Origin: Cyclobacterium roseum
GTDB taxonomy: Bacteria; Bacteroidota; Bacteroidia; Cytophagales; Cyclobacteriaceae
Direction of reading: 5' to 3'
NCBI RefSeq assembly: GCF_010119225.1
Contig: NZ_WNKF01000011.1
Location: 152,869 to 216,868, forward strand
Length of the DNA stretch: 64,000 bases
Below the pieces are notes generated by a model. The model was not told the origin of the DNA and searched no databases. It saw nothing but the letters and a program-made list of their open reading frames with translations. Every line of letters begins with the position of its first letter. The stretch's first letter is position 1. Shown here piece by piece: positions 37,115 to 46,976 of the stretch. Made by a program: the position numbers and the translations under genes.

Positions 37115-38398
37115 ATGTCAAAACCCATCCTGTACACCTTACTTATTTTTTTTACTTCCTGTAACCCATCCGAAAATGATTTTAAGCCTGAGGTAGAGAT
37201 CATAGAAGATGGTAATCAGTTTCAACTTTATAGACATGGAGAGCCTTATTTTATCAAAGGTGCCAGTGGGTTTGCGGAACTGGAAAAGTTAAAAGATTAT
37301 GGGGGTAATTCCCTAAGGACATGGAACACTGAAAATGCAGGTGAAATTCTGGATCAGGCGCATCAACTTGGGCTTACCGTAACCCTGGGCCTGGAAGTAG
37401 GCAGGGAGTGGTGGGGCCAGGATTTTCAATATTGGAATTTGAAACAGGTTAATGAAAAGATTGAAGGCTTGAGGATGATTGTGGAGAAGTACAAAGACCA
37501 TCCCGCCCTTTTGATGTGGGGTTTGGGGAACGAGGTTCATGTATTTGGTGGTAACAGGCTGTTGATCATGCTCACCCTGAACAAAATTGCAAAAATGATC
37601 CATGACACTGACCCAAATCACCCGGTAATGACTACCACTCCCATGGGCCCGGGTTTCTCCAAATATGGATTGATGCGGATATTATGCCCCTATATAGATC
37701 TTTTGGGTGTAAATGGATTTGAAAGGATACCGGATTTGTATGGTGAAATACGAAGCCCCTTAGGATGGAATAAACCTTATATTTTGTCCGAATGGGGACC
37801 CCAGGGGCATTGGGAATCTGGTCAATCTGAATGGGGAGCAAGCTATGAAAAGAGTAGTTCGGAAAAGGCTTTACTCATGGATAGAAACTGGGAAATTATA
37901 CACAGAGACCAGGAACTTTTTTTAGGAGGATATGCCTTTTATTGGGGCCATAAATATGAGGTAACCCATACCTTTTTTAGTTTGTTTTCCTCCGATGGAT
38001 TGGAGTCTGAATCTGTTAATATCCTTCAAAGCAAATGGAAAGGGGATAGCATTGATAATTGGGCTCCCCGCATTGATTCGGTTTTAATTTCCCCTAATGA
38101 TAGGAAAGACAACATTTACCTGGTGGCAGATTCTACCTACCAGGCAAGGGTCATGGCATCAGATGTGGACGGGGACACTGTCAGATATTGGTGGGAACTG
38201 AGACCAGAAGGGAAGAACTATATTGAATCCGGAGATTTTAACAATACACTTCAACACCTGTTAACACCCATGGATTCCTCCACTATAAGGATTCGGACCC
38301 CGGCCTATGAAGGGCCTTACCGGTTATTTGTTTTTGCCTATGATAACCACGATCATTTTGCCTCGCACAACATTCCCTTTTACGTGGTAGTAAAATAA
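37115..38398 (+). CDS. lipoprotein glycoside hydrolase (GH2/GH5-like TIM barrel)
   Basis: The 427-residue protein has a short signal and lipobox 'FFTSCN' (Cys16). The TIM barrel (about 30-310) resembles the last hydrolase domain of the neighbouring synthase fusion: the shared start is 'G(E/K)P(Y/F)(F/Y)(I/V)KG', the acid/base is Glu140 in 'WGLGNEVH' and the nucleophile is Glu226 in 'ILSEWGPQGHW'. The C-terminal 110 residues form a beta-sandwich ('YQARVMASDVDGDTVRYWWEL' region) ending 'YRLFVFAYDNHDHFASH', again like the end of the fusion protein. It is transcribed divergently from the fusion with 151 bases between. A role in trimming or releasing the same beta-glycan is inferred from position and fold; substrate unknown. 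Confidence 0.82.
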   Translation: MSKPILYTLLIFFTSCNPSENDFKPEVEIIEDGNQFQLYRHGEPYFIKGASGFAELEKLKDYGGNSLRTWNTENAGEILDQAHQLGLTVTLGLEVGREWWGQDFQYWNLKQVNEKIEGLRMIVEKYKDHPALLMWGLGNEVHVFGGNRLLIMLTLNKIAKMIHDTDPNHPVMTTTPMGPGFSKYGLMRILCPYIDLLGVNGFERIPDLYGEIRSPLGWNKPYILSEWGPQGHWESGQSEWGASYEKSSSEKALLMDRNWEIIHRDQELFLGGYAFYWGHKYEVTHTFFSLFSSDGLESESVNILQSKWKGDSIDNWAPRIDSVLISPNDRKDNIYLVADSTYQARVMASDVDGDTVRYWWELRPEGKNYIESGDFNNTLQHLLTPMDSSTIRIRTPAYEGPYRLFVFAYDNHDHFASHNIPFYVVVK

Positions 38399-38438
38399 AT
38401 ATTAAGGGTTTTTTGGGTTAGTGAATTGGAATTAACTG

Positions 38439-39326
38439 TTATTTGTAAGGGATAACCTTATCTTGAATAAATCTGAGTATTATTTCCTTGTTAATGCTCT
38501 GATAATTTACAATCATATTTGGATTAATAAATATCCCTTGTTTTACTTCCTTTTGAATTTGATCGTGGATGGAAAAATGTTCACATTTAACTTCTACTCC
38601 CTCTTTATCATTAGGGATAACCAAATAACTTTTATCTTTGATACAATCAAAATGGTACAATGCCAGTCCACCAAAAGCCGAGTATACCGGTATGAGGGGC
38701 ATTTTTTTCTTTAAAAATGACCATTTGTACTGATTAGCTTTTATTTGTTCCAGCTTTTGAATCCCATCTTGATTTCCCATTTCTATTAGGGCATAGCTAT
38801 CATGATAGCGCTTTTTCAATAGTGGAGAATAAGAAATACCATTGGCGGATACAGCATCCCATTGATCCGCCAACCCGAAAGAATGCGCAATCCCAGCCTG
38901 GGAAAAATTATTAATGTCCAGATCAATCACCATCATGAAATCAAAATTCTGTTTCTTCCTTCTTATTTCTTCCATATATTGATTTCTATAGGCAGCCATT
39001 TTGGATATTCTGTGGGAAGAATAATACTTATTAATCCGCTTGTTTAAATCATGATTGATAGGATATTCATTAAATTTATGGCAACTAATAAAGACCTTAT
39101 CATTATTTTTTTGCCAGTCTTGTAAAATACTTTTAGTATTATCAATGCTATCATTTTCAAAGATAAGGATTTGAAAATTTTTGAATTTCTTGGTGATTTG
39201 ATTAAGGCGGGGAATATTTTTTTTAAGATTTTTTTCACAATCCCTAACTATAGAGCAAATAACGATGGTCGAATTTCCCATCAAATCATAGCCCCTGCTT
39301 ATTATTTTTTCATAAGACATATTCAT
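38439..39326 (-). CDS. CAP59/GT69-like glycosyltransferase
   Basis: The 295-residue protein appears to have a GT-A fold. 'IVICSIVRDCEKNLKKNIPRL', 'FENDSIDNTKSIL', 'MMVIDLDINNFS' (DxD-like) and 'FGGLALYHFDCIKD' recall the fungal alpha-1,3-mannosyltransferase CMT1/CAP59 family (GT69). It is the last gene of the ten-gene leftward operon. Three in-frame ATGs exist; I kept the longest, but Met16 ('MGNSTIVICSIVRD') would fit the fold equally well and would place the start at 39281. It is soluble, with no membrane helix, so it probably acts on the cytoplasmic face. The sugar and linkage are unknown. Confidence 0.7.
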   Translation of the reverse strand: MNMSYEKIISRGYDLMGNSTIVICSIVRDCEKNLKKNIPRLNQITKKFKNFQILIFENDSIDNTKSILQDWQKNNDKVFISCHKFNEYPINHDLNKRINKYYSSHRISKMAAYRNQYMEEIRRKKQNFDFMMVIDLDINNFSQAGIAHSFGLADQWDAVSANGISYSPLLKKRYHDSYALIEMGNQDGIQKLEQIKANQYKWSFLKKKMPLIPVYSAFGGLALYHFDCIKDKSYLVIPNDKEGVEVKCEHFSIHDQIQKEVKQGIFINPNMIVNYQSINKEIILRFIQDKVIPYK

Positions 39327-39354
39327 AAAACATTGATCGATAAGTGTAAAAAAG

Positions 39355-40239
39355 TTACATGAATTGTAATAAACGGTTCTTAATTCTGTTAATCAATGAA
39401 AATTTATTTTTAAATTCTTTGTTGAGTTTCGTATCCATTTTAGGTTTTTTTTCAAAATAAAAAATTGATTTCTGCGTCGTATCCAAACATGTGTCGAAAC
39501 GTGTTGTTTTTTTTGTATTTGAGGCGGCTTCACCAAAACCAATGGAAATTACCTTGGACTGGGAGGGAAATACAGTATATTGGTCATTTTTAAATTGGTT
39601 ATAACACCAGCGAATGGCCCAGGAATCTATTTTTCCATTCATTTGCTTATAAAGCATCCAGGGGAGATCACTGCCTCCTCTCATGAATTGGTATTGACCG
39701 AAAGGATTCCTTTTGAATTTTTTGAAATCTTTGACCTCCCAATCCACTTCCTTCCATCTGTTCTGCCAGGTCCCCCAGCCCCAGGAGCTGGCTCGGTAGC
39801 CCAGGTACCAGTCTTTGGGATAATCCTTTAAGGAGGGTAAGTCTAAACTGTATCCTGAGATTGAGAAGATTTTATTTTCCGAGGAATAAAAATCAAGGGC
39901 CTGATTCATGAAATTCAAAAAATTAGGAGAGGTTATGAGATCGTCTTCCAAAACAATTACTTTTCCAAATTGCTCAATTATTGTAGAGACTCCATCAATG
40001 ATGGAATGGGACAATCCCTTATTTACCTGGGATAGGTAAACCTCTACTGATTTAAAGCCATTGACATCCTCAATCAATTCCCTGACTTTCTCAACATCTG
40101 CCAAAGAATTCTTTTTTGGTCCATCAGAAAAAATAAAAAGCCGACTATCTTTTGCCAATGAATTCGCTTTTAGTGCTTGAAGGGTACGTAGGGTTTCCTT
40201 TGGTCTATTATATGTGAATAAGCAAATGGGTGCAAACAT
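39355..40239 (-). CDS. GT-A fold glycosyltransferase
   Basis: The 294-residue protein begins 'MFAPICLFTYNRPKETLRTL', a typical family 2-like nucleotide-sugar binding start. It contains 'IVLEDDLITSPNFLNFM', where EDD serves as the metal-binding DxD equivalent, and a Trp-rich acceptor region 'ASSWGWGTWQNRWKEVDW' characteristic of Bacteroidota enzymes distantly related to GNT-I. It sits in the operon 13 bases after the upstream GT4 gene. It should add one sugar during repeat-unit assembly; specificity is not readable. Confidence 0.82.
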   Translation of the reverse strand: MFAPICLFTYNRPKETLRTLQALKANSLAKDSRLFIFSDGPKKNSLADVEKVRELIEDVNGFKSVEVYLSQVNKGLSHSIIDGVSTIIEQFGKVIVLEDDLITSPNFLNFMNQALDFYSSENKIFSISGYSLDLPSLKDYPKDWYLGYRASSWGWGTWQNRWKEVDWEVKDFKKFKRNPFGQYQFMRGGSDLPWMLYKQMNGKIDSWAIRWCYNQFKNDQYTVFPSQSKVISIGFGEAASNTKKTTRFDTCLDTTQKSIFYFEKKPKMDTKLNKEFKNKFSLINRIKNRLLQFM

Positions 40240-40252
40240 TTAATTTTATTAA

Positions 40253-41458
40253 TTAATGATAATAATTATCAATTACGTACTTTACCTTCTCTTTCCATAG
40301 TTGACTTTTCGCAAACTTTATGGCTTGCTCACTCATGCTCTGATATTTATCTGGATTTTCCGATAGAAAAATAATTTCATTTTTCAATTCATTAATCGTT
40401 TCTTGCAGGTTAGTAATTGGTGCCTTATAACCCGTTGATGAGGTTATTGTTTCTCCTTGACCGTGTAAATCCAATGTAAAAACCGGTAGGCCAAATGCCA
40501 TAGCTTCCAATAACTGAGCAGGGCAGGAATCCCTTAAAGATGTAAAGAGAAAACAATCATGGCTTAAATAGAAAGATTTAACCTCTTCGTAACCAACTTC
40601 TCCTATCCAGTTTACTTTTTCTTCTAACTTGTGAATTTTTATTCGTCTCTTTAATTCTTCTCTCATTTCTCCATCTCCCACTACAGTAAGTGAAATTTCA
40701 GGATGATCACACAAAGCCTTCATTACATCCAGGGTCAATAATACCCCTTTTCTCGGCATCAGTCTTCCCACCCACAATAACTTAAGTTTGCCCGATTTAA
40801 TGCTTTTGGGCTTTGATTTTATTGGGAAAAAGTTTAAAGGAATGGATGAATCTAAAAGAAATGCTACATTATTGTGAGGGTACTTTTTAACCAAATCATA
40901 AGTATCTGAATTAGAGGTCAATATGACTTTTGCTTCCTTAAGCATGGATTTAAAGCCAGGGTTAAATTTCTGTAAATATTTACTTATTTGTTCCCGAATC
41001 AATTCTTTCTTCCAATCATTTAAAAAGTATGGTTTAAATATTATGGGAGCTGACTGACCTCCTCCTGTTGGACCAAATATAAAAGGGACTCCTAATTTAT
41101 ACAGAAAGGAGCCTATCTGTATATTTCCCCAGGTCACATGATGCACTATATCAAAATCAATAATTGCATGATATTTTCTAGCTTTAGCATAACAATTCCA
41201 TTGCCAAAGGAAATAATATAGGTACATCCCCTGATATGAAATTGAGTATAATTTCTCCAATTGAAATGGTAATTTTATAAAATGAAAATGAAGATTTTCA
41301 GGTATTTTTTTTAATTTTAAGTTGTTTTTTTCTGTTGATCTTGTAAAACAATGTACCTCATGACCCTGGTTTGAAAGTTCCCATGCCCAATTCCATCCAT
41401 ACCCGGGTTCAGACCCCTTGTTGGGACTGCAAGCAAAAGAAGACAATAATATTTTCAT
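40253..41458 (-). CDS. glycosyltransferase family 4 protein
   Basis: The 401-residue protein is a GT-B fold retaining transferase. The N-terminal half begins 'MKILLSSFACSPNKGSEPGYGWNWAWELSNQGH', and a Gly-rich 'FIFGPTGGGQSAP' lies near residue 130. The C-terminal half has 'LLWVGRLMPRKGVLLTLDVM' and the donor-binding 'DSCPAQLLEAMAFGLPV', where Asp replaces the first Glu of the E-x7-E motif. It is co-oriented with its neighbours (31 bases after the GT2 gene). It likely adds a sugar to the lipid-linked repeat unit on the inner membrane face. Confidence 0.9.
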   Translation of the reverse strand: MKILLSSFACSPNKGSEPGYGWNWAWELSNQGHEVHCFTRSTEKNNLKLKKIPENLHFHFIKLPFQLEKLYSISYQGMYLYYFLWQWNCYAKARKYHAIIDFDIVHHVTWGNIQIGSFLYKLGVPFIFGPTGGGQSAPIIFKPYFLNDWKKELIREQISKYLQKFNPGFKSMLKEAKVILTSNSDTYDLVKKYPHNNVAFLLDSSIPLNFFPIKSKPKSIKSGKLKLLWVGRLMPRKGVLLTLDVMKALCDHPEISLTVVGDGEMREELKRRIKIHKLEEKVNWIGEVGYEEVKSFYLSHDCFLFTSLRDSCPAQLLEAMAFGLPVFTLDLHGQGETITSSTGYKAPITNLQETINELKNEIIFLSENPDKYQSMSEQAIKFAKSQLWKEKVKYVIDNYYH

Positions 41459-41489
41459 GATTAAGTATGAGAAGTTAAACTAAAAGTCC

Positions 41490-42326
41490 CTATTTCCACC
41501 AATTTGGAAATAGTAGGCGTATATGTATTGAAATAAAATGTTTAATTGCAATGTGATAGCCGAAATGTCTTTTTTCGAAAATAAAATACTCCATTGGGGG
41601 ACTGTAACCTAATGGGGAGTACAAATTTCTTATTCTTTCCTTTAAAGGAGTTTGGCTAATTTGCCATTTGGGTAGTTTAATATTCTTTTCACAGGTTCCA
41701 ACGTATACTTTGGTACAATAGAGAACAATCCCCTCTTTTTTTGCCCTTAATCCATAATCTATATCCCCTACGGCGTGCCGAAATGTAAGATCCAGGTTCC
41801 CAACTTTTTGAAATACGAAATCCGGGATCAATACGCAATTTCCATTGATTAGGTCACAGGTGCTAAGTTCTCCATTAGGAACATTAGGATAGTACTTATT
41901 GTTAAGGAAATATCTACCACCATAGCTAAAGGTCCCTTTTTCTTTTGCAGATTCGAAGGTTCCACATATAATTGATTTGTGATCAAAAGATTCCGATGAT
42001 ACCACCAATTCAGTGAGGGCAAAATCATACAAAAATGAATCATCATTTAACCATAAATAGAAATCATAATTTTTTTTTGAAGCTTCGCTCCAGGCTTTAT
42101 GCATTCCTCTATTCCAATATAAATTTCCATCACCCTTAAGTGTGGTGATTTCACTGAATTTTTTTTTAACCGCTATGGCTGTTCCGTCTATTGATCCATC
42201 ATCTACCAAGTAAACATGACAACCAATATTACTATTCAATCCTTTTTGGTTAAACAAGTTTTCAAGGCATAATAGGGTTTTCTCTTTTCTATTGTGACAG
42301 GTCATTAATACGGCAATTTTATACAT
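41490..42326 (-). CDS. glycosyltransferase family 2 protein
   Basis: The 278-residue inverting GT-A enzyme has the family start 'IAVLMTCHNRKEKTLLCLENL', nucleotide-binding 'VYLVDDGSIDGTA', and a metal-binding 'LWLNDDSFLYD' in the DxD position. 'NGNCVLIPDFVF' and 'HAVGDIDYGLRAKKEG' resemble the acceptor-side helix with the conserved ED/D-x-D residues of rhamnosyl- and galactosyl-transferases, but the sugar cannot be named. It lies in the operon 11 bases after the upstream GT4 gene. Confidence 0.9.
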   Translation of the reverse strand: MYKIAVLMTCHNRKEKTLLCLENLFNQKGLNSNIGCHVYLVDDGSIDGTAIAVKKKFSEITTLKGDGNLYWNRGMHKAWSEASKKNYDFYLWLNDDSFLYDFALTELVVSSESFDHKSIICGTFESAKEKGTFSYGGRYFLNNKYYPNVPNGELSTCDLINGNCVLIPDFVFQKVGNLDLTFRHAVGDIDYGLRAKKEGIVLYCTKVYVGTCEKNIKLPKWQISQTPLKERIRNLYSPLGYSPPMEYFIFEKRHFGYHIAIKHFISIHIRLLFPNWWK

Positions 42327-42337
42327 ATTTTAACTAA

Positions 42338-43378
42338 TTAAATATCTATTACCCTAAAAAATTCTGATCTGATGACATCTCCTGAATATTTTTCTTCCAT
42401 TATATTTCTACTTGCTTTTTTGAAGGCATTAATTTTATCTATATCATTTACTAGGTTTAGCAATAGCTGTATACATGAAGCCTGTGTATCTGAGATGTAT
42501 CCATTTTTTCCATTTTCGATTATTTCTCTTGCTCCTAATGCAAATTTGGTGGTAATAACAGCCAATCCCGCAGCTGCAGCCTCCCCAATTACCTGGGGAT
42601 AGGCATCATATCGTGTAGGCAAAATGAAAATATCGTGATTTAGAAAAAGATTTCTATGGATATCTGAACCGTATTTTATTCCTTTTATAAAGGTAAGTCC
42701 ATCAGGATGTTCCGGTAGCCAATTCGTTACTATGGTCAATTCCACTATTCCTTTCAGTTCCTTTTTCCATGCCTCCACCAAAAGATCCCCACCTTTCCTA
42801 TGATAATCTGCGCCAATAAAGAGTACTCTTGGGACCTTTGGTGTATTCCTAAAAGGAAATTTAAATCTATCAATATCAAAGGGCATTGGGCATCTGAAGA
42901 GTTGATATTTTTCAACCTTGTATGTTTTTAAAAGGTTAGAATATACAGCGTCAGTCAAGCATATTATTTTAGGACATTGAAGCAATAGCTTTTGATGAAT
43001 TTTAAAGATTATGGATTTCTCAAATTTTTTATGAAGCAAAGCAGCGTATAGAGTTCGGGTCCAATCTAGTGAAATAATTATATTTGCTTTTTGCCATGCA
43101 CCGAGAGTAAAAAGTGCTGGACTAATTCCCTGGAAAATTATAGTACAATCGGTTTTTGAATAAGATTTTATAATTTCTCTTAAATGCAATGCATTTAATA
43201 GACGGTTGCAATAAGTATTAGTTATATTAATTCCAAGGACCTTGTGTTTGATTTTATCATTAAGAGAGATGAAGTCCACGTCACCATTAAAGATTTTTTG
43301 TATATTTAATTCAAGTGTTTTATTACCCAAATCCACTGGAAATGTGATAAATAATATATTTGATTTAGGTGCTTTCAA
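42338..43378 (-). CDS. glycosyltransferase family 4 protein
   Basis: The 346-residue GT-B transferase has a recognisable C-terminal donor domain: 'RVLFIGADYHRKGGDLLVEAWK', 'IFILPTRYDAYPQVIGEAAAAGLAVITT' with the E-x7-E region altered to D-x7-E, and 'GAREIIENGKNGY'. The N-terminal acceptor domain is divergent. It sits 11 bases after the polymerase gene in the leftward operon, very A+T-rich like its neighbours. It acts in repeat-unit assembly; specificity unknown. Confidence 0.88.
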   Translation of the reverse strand: MKAPKSNILFITFPVDLGNKTLELNIQKIFNGDVDFISLNDKIKHKVLGINITNTYCNRLLNALHLREIIKSYSKTDCTIIFQGISPALFTLGAWQKANIIISLDWTRTLYAALLHKKFEKSIIFKIHQKLLLQCPKIICLTDAVYSNLLKTYKVEKYQLFRCPMPFDIDRFKFPFRNTPKVPRVLFIGADYHRKGGDLLVEAWKKELKGIVELTIVTNWLPEHPDGLTFIKGIKYGSDIHRNLFLNHDIFILPTRYDAYPQVIGEAAAAGLAVITTKFALGAREIIENGKNGYISDTQASCIQLLLNLVNDIDKINAFKKASRNIMEEKYSGDVIRSEFFRVIDI

Positions 43379-43389
43379 ATCAATTTAAT

Positions 43390-44706
43390 TTATTTTTCAC
43401 TAATTAAAATACTGTCCTCAATAGTATTTTTTAAGTTTAAATTTCGATAGTTTTTATCGAATATTCCTCTTGCCCAAATTTTAATTTCAAGATCATTCAT
43501 TTTTCGAAAATATGGAGATAAACCAAAGCCGATTAATATCCATAACATTCCATAATTTAAATCGAAATTATTTACATCCTCTACCCATGAATATACCCAG
43601 CGGAAGGCGATGAATACTCCAATTAATTTCGAATAGATATTATTAGATTTTGTTACAGCGTAAAAAGAGGCTTGATAGAAAATCATAAAGTAGATAAAAA
43701 CACCAACTACGCCAGTCCAAGTAAAAATATTAACTATTGCGACTTCGTTCTTAAATCTTTCATTTACACCAAAATTTTCTATCATTTCCTTGCCAAACCA
43801 TTCAGTTTCATTTCCTCTGGCAGGTGATCTTCCAATTATCCAGCTATTATATTTAGTGGCTGTTGATAATACCTCTTCATAAATAAATGTTCGAGTATCA
43901 GCTGTTAGATCTTCCTTTTCATTTTCACCTTTGGAATTAATTTTCACCTCAGAATAATCTCCTTCGATATATTGGTCTATTTCGAAAATGTTAAATACAT
44001 CACTTATAGCAAGCCAAAATAATAGAACCGGAATAATAAATAATATGTTACAAAGTATAAATAGTTGGTGTTTTGAAATCCATCTTTTAAATGGATACAA
44101 AAGCAAGATTAGATAGGGTATAATAAATTTGATTACATTACTTCGTGCTCCTAAATTAGAGAATAATATAAATATTGTTATTAACCCAATTAAAGCGATC
44201 CATCTATATTGGTAATCTGGAAGAAAAAAAATTAAAAATGTTATAGGAATAAGGTAAAATCCATAAGTTTGACTTGGTATTAAGAATATGAGGAATAGAA
44301 AAAATATCGGTAATAGTATCTTTAAATAATTGCTTATTGTTATTTGTAATATTTTTGGCTTTATAAATATTACAGTAATAATTGGCAACATAAGAGGGAA
44401 AATATTTGATATCAAACTTTTCCAGTGCCAATAAGTTTCTGCTTCGAATATCCCACGTATTATGCTAATTATATTCCATAATATATATATATTAATATAG
44501 ATAAATAATTTTCTGTTATATTTATTAGAAGAATGAATATTTTGAGCAAAGAAAATAGATAATGCTAATAAAGATATTGGCCAGATTAGTATCGGATTTG
44601 TTAGATTTAGTCCTAAACTATTTTCTAAATATACTGATATTGAAATAAATGAAATTATTGAGATACCTAAGAATATTATATTGGATATTAATTTTTCTCG
44701 TTTCAT
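43390..44706 (-). CDS. Wzy-like O-antigen/exopolysaccharide polymerase
   Basis: The 438-residue integral membrane protein has about eleven to twelve hydrophobic helices and one long polar loop around residues 240-320 ('WIIGRSPARGNETEW', within a segment rich in charged residues), the usual layout of Wzy/O-antigen ligase proteins. Sequence conservation in the family is low, so the call rests on topology and on its place among Wzx, Wzc and glycosyltransferase genes. I chose ATG 44704-44706; an upstream in-frame TTG at 44721 would abut the previous gene. It would polymerise lipid-linked repeat units in the periplasm. Confidence 0.8.
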   Translation of the reverse strand: MKREKLISNIIFLGISIISFISISVYLENSLGLNLTNPILIWPISLLALSIFFAQNIHSSNKYNRKLFIYINIYILWNIISIIRGIFEAETYWHWKSLISNIFPLMLPIITVIFIKPKILQITISNYLKILLPIFFLFLIFLIPSQTYGFYLIPITFLIFFLPDYQYRWIALIGLITIFILFSNLGARSNVIKFIIPYLILLLYPFKRWISKHQLFILCNILFIIPVLLFWLAISDVFNIFEIDQYIEGDYSEVKINSKGENEKEDLTADTRTFIYEEVLSTATKYNSWIIGRSPARGNETEWFGKEMIENFGVNERFKNEVAIVNIFTWTGVVGVFIYFMIFYQASFYAVTKSNNIYSKLIGVFIAFRWVYSWVEDVNNFDLNYGMLWILIGFGLSPYFRKMNDLEIKIWARGIFDKNYRNLNLKNTIEDSILISEK

Positions 44707-44721
44707 TTTGTTTTGTATCAA

Positions 44722-45819
44722 TTATTGATATAAATCAATAATTGATTTTATATTTTTTTCTAATCGATATTCATTTAAAACAAGTTTAAAGGCATTGTCT
44801 GCTTTTTCTTTGGCAGCTTTATATTTAAAATAGCACGAAATAACGGTTTGAGCTAGGACTTTATAATTTGATTCTATTAAAAATCCATTGTCATTATCTT
44901 TTATTAAGTCCCTTAGTCCTGGACTGTCATATAGAATAACTGGAATCTTACATGCCATTGCTTCTATTGATGCAATGCTTAATCCTTCAAATTTCGAAGT
45001 CATAACGAATAAATCTGCTGATATTAGTAACTCTCTTACATTACTTTTATTACCTAAAAATCTTATCGAATTAAATACATTAAGTTCTAATGCTAATTTT
45101 CTTTCATAGAATTCCATTTCGCCTATTCCTAAATGAATATAAACACAGTTTATTTTTTCGTTGATAATCGGCATTGATTTAATTATATCTGCGTGATTTT
45201 TAATATCTGTACATCCCCCTGTAGAAATTATTACGAAACTATCTTTTGATATTGATAATTTTTCTTTTATTTCATTTTTTAAATTGTTGGTTGTCTCCGG
45301 ATAGAATTTTCTCAAGTCAATCCAATTATTGATCTTTTTAGATGGATTATGATAGATTTCTAACTCGTTATTATACACACTTTCCCCGATTGTTTGATAT
45401 GTTGTGTTACAATATTTTCTGAATATTGCTCGTGTAAAAATCTGAAAAAATCTAGTCTGTAATTTGTTTTGGAAATTATTATGTTGGGTCTTAATTATCT
45501 TTATTCCTGCTAATTTCCCAACTAAGAATATTAAATATAGGCTATTACGATGTACGTGTAATACGTCTATCTTTTCTGTTTTTAAATAATTATATATTTT
45601 TCTGTAATTTGAAAATATATTAAAGATGTTATTAATTGGCCAATGAAGTACCTTTATATTCTGGTTTTCAAATTGGCTTTTAAATTCTCCAATTTTTTTA
45701 CCTGTACTTACAATAATTATCTCAATATTTTTTTCTTTAAAGAATTTTATAGCATCTGAATACATAATTTCTGCACCAGAATATTTTAATTCATTAAAGA
45801 TATGTAAAACGCGTATCAT
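44722..45819 (-). CDS. glycosyltransferase family 4 protein
   Basis: The protein has 365 residues from ATG 45817-45819, chosen because it overlaps the stop of the preceding gene as ATGA; another in-frame ATG lies two codons upstream. The N-terminal 'VLHIFNELKYSGAEIMYSDAI' and 'IDVLHVHRNSLYLIFLVGK' form the GT4 acceptor domain, and 'SFVIISTGGCTDIKNHADIIK' plus 'FEGLSIASIEAMACKIPVILYD' (intact E-x7-E) the donor domain. It is part of the EPS operon and probably adds a sugar to the growing repeat unit on the cytoplasmic side. Confidence 0.9.
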   Translation of the reverse strand: MIRVLHIFNELKYSGAEIMYSDAIKFFKEKNIEIIIVSTGKKIGEFKSQFENQNIKVLHWPINNIFNIFSNYRKIYNYLKTEKIDVLHVHRNSLYLIFLVGKLAGIKIIKTQHNNFQNKLQTRFFQIFTRAIFRKYCNTTYQTIGESVYNNELEIYHNPSKKINNWIDLRKFYPETTNNLKNEIKEKLSISKDSFVIISTGGCTDIKNHADIIKSMPIINEKINCVYIHLGIGEMEFYERKLALELNVFNSIRFLGNKSNVRELLISADLFVMTSKFEGLSIASIEAMACKIPVILYDSPGLRDLIKDNDNGFLIESNYKVLAQTVISCYFKYKAAKEKADNAFKLVLNEYRLEKNIKSIIDLYQ

Positions 45820-46976
45820 TTGCATACAATGTTTTTATATAATTCTATATAGTTTCTACAAATTTCTTTCTGTGAGAATCTTTTTACTACATTTGATAAA
45901 CCTTCTATGCTTAATTTTTCATAATAATATTTATCGTTTACCAATTTAGCAATAGCGTTGGCTACAATTTCTGGTTTTTCAATATCAATTAGGCAGCCAG
46001 CAGCTCCATAGTTCAATACCCATGGTACTGCCCCAGAATTCTTTCCTGCTATAACAGGGATGCCTTTTGCCATTGCTTCAATTATGTTATTCCCAAAGCT
46101 TTCCTCTCTTGCCGTATGTAGCATTATATCAAAATTATGTAATTCTTTTAAAAATTTTCTATGTGGTAATTTTCCTCTAAAAATTACATTCATATTTAAT
46201 CCTTTTTTACATATTTGTTTATAGTTTTTACTTGATTCCCCAAGTCCTTCTCCTATCATTGTTAGTTTTATATTTTTTATTTTAGTGTTAGCGATATTAA
46301 ATGCTAATAAAGCTGTTTCAGGATTCTTAAAATATGTCCATCCATTTGCTACATAACAAATTTGTATTTCTTTTTTAGTAGGGTAGACTCTTTTTTGTTC
46401 AATTTCATAATCATTTATGGGATTAGGAATTATATCTCCAGCTAAATTAATACCTGATTTCAGATATGGTGAATTATAGGAGAAATGTTTTCCTTTTTTT
46501 CTAACCCATAGGTCCATTAATAATCTAGATAGCCGATATGGATGTTTAGTTAATTTTAAGATTCTAAATGAATCATCCCTGAAAGTAATTAAATGGGGAA
46601 CTTTTGATAAAATTGTACCTATAGCGAATTCATAACTCCAGTGAGCATTTACTATATCTAAATTTTCTTTTTCCTCATTTATAAATAATTTTATTTGTTT
46701 AATCTCTTTTCGACAGAAATCGAAAGTTTTTATTTTGTTACTAGATCTAAAATGCCCTATAATAACTTTTAACTTTGGTCCTTCTAATATGTGTTTTTCC
46801 TTCACTGTTGGATCTAATGTAAATACTGTGACCTTATGTCCATTTTTTATTAATCCATCAATTATTATATTTATCGCTGTCCCACCTAAGCCTAAATTTT
46901 CTTCCGTTCGTTTTAAATTTTTTAAATGGATTTTTAGTTCGGATATGTTAATAGGTGAAGCTATTCCAATGTTCAT
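45816..46976 (-). CDS. glycosyltransferase family 4 protein
   Basis: The 386-residue GT-B enzyme opens with an unusual 'MNIGIASPINISELKIHLKN' followed by 'LGLGGTAINIIIDGLIKNGHKVTVFTLD', the Gly-rich loop of the acceptor domain. 'QICYVANGWTYFKNPETALLAF' and 'TAREESFGNNIIEAMAKGIPVIAG' (intact E-x7-E) mark the donor domain. Its start overlaps the flippase stop by one base (TAATG) and its stop overlaps the next start as ATGA, so the three genes are translationally coupled. Confidence 0.9.
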   Translation of the reverse strand: MNIGIASPINISELKIHLKNLKRTEENLGLGGTAINIIIDGLIKNGHKVTVFTLDPTVKEKHILEGPKLKVIIGHFRSSNKIKTFDFCRKEIKQIKLFINEEKENLDIVNAHWSYEFAIGTILSKVPHLITFRDDSFRILKLTKHPYRLSRLLMDLWVRKKGKHFSYNSPYLKSGINLAGDIIPNPINDYEIEQKRVYPTKKEIQICYVANGWTYFKNPETALLAFNIANTKIKNIKLTMIGEGLGESSKNYKQICKKGLNMNVIFRGKLPHRKFLKELHNFDIMLHTAREESFGNNIIEAMAKGIPVIAGKNSGAVPWVLNYGAAGCLIDIEKPEIVANAIAKLVNDKYYYEKLSIEGLSNVVKRFSQKEICRNYIELYKNIVCK

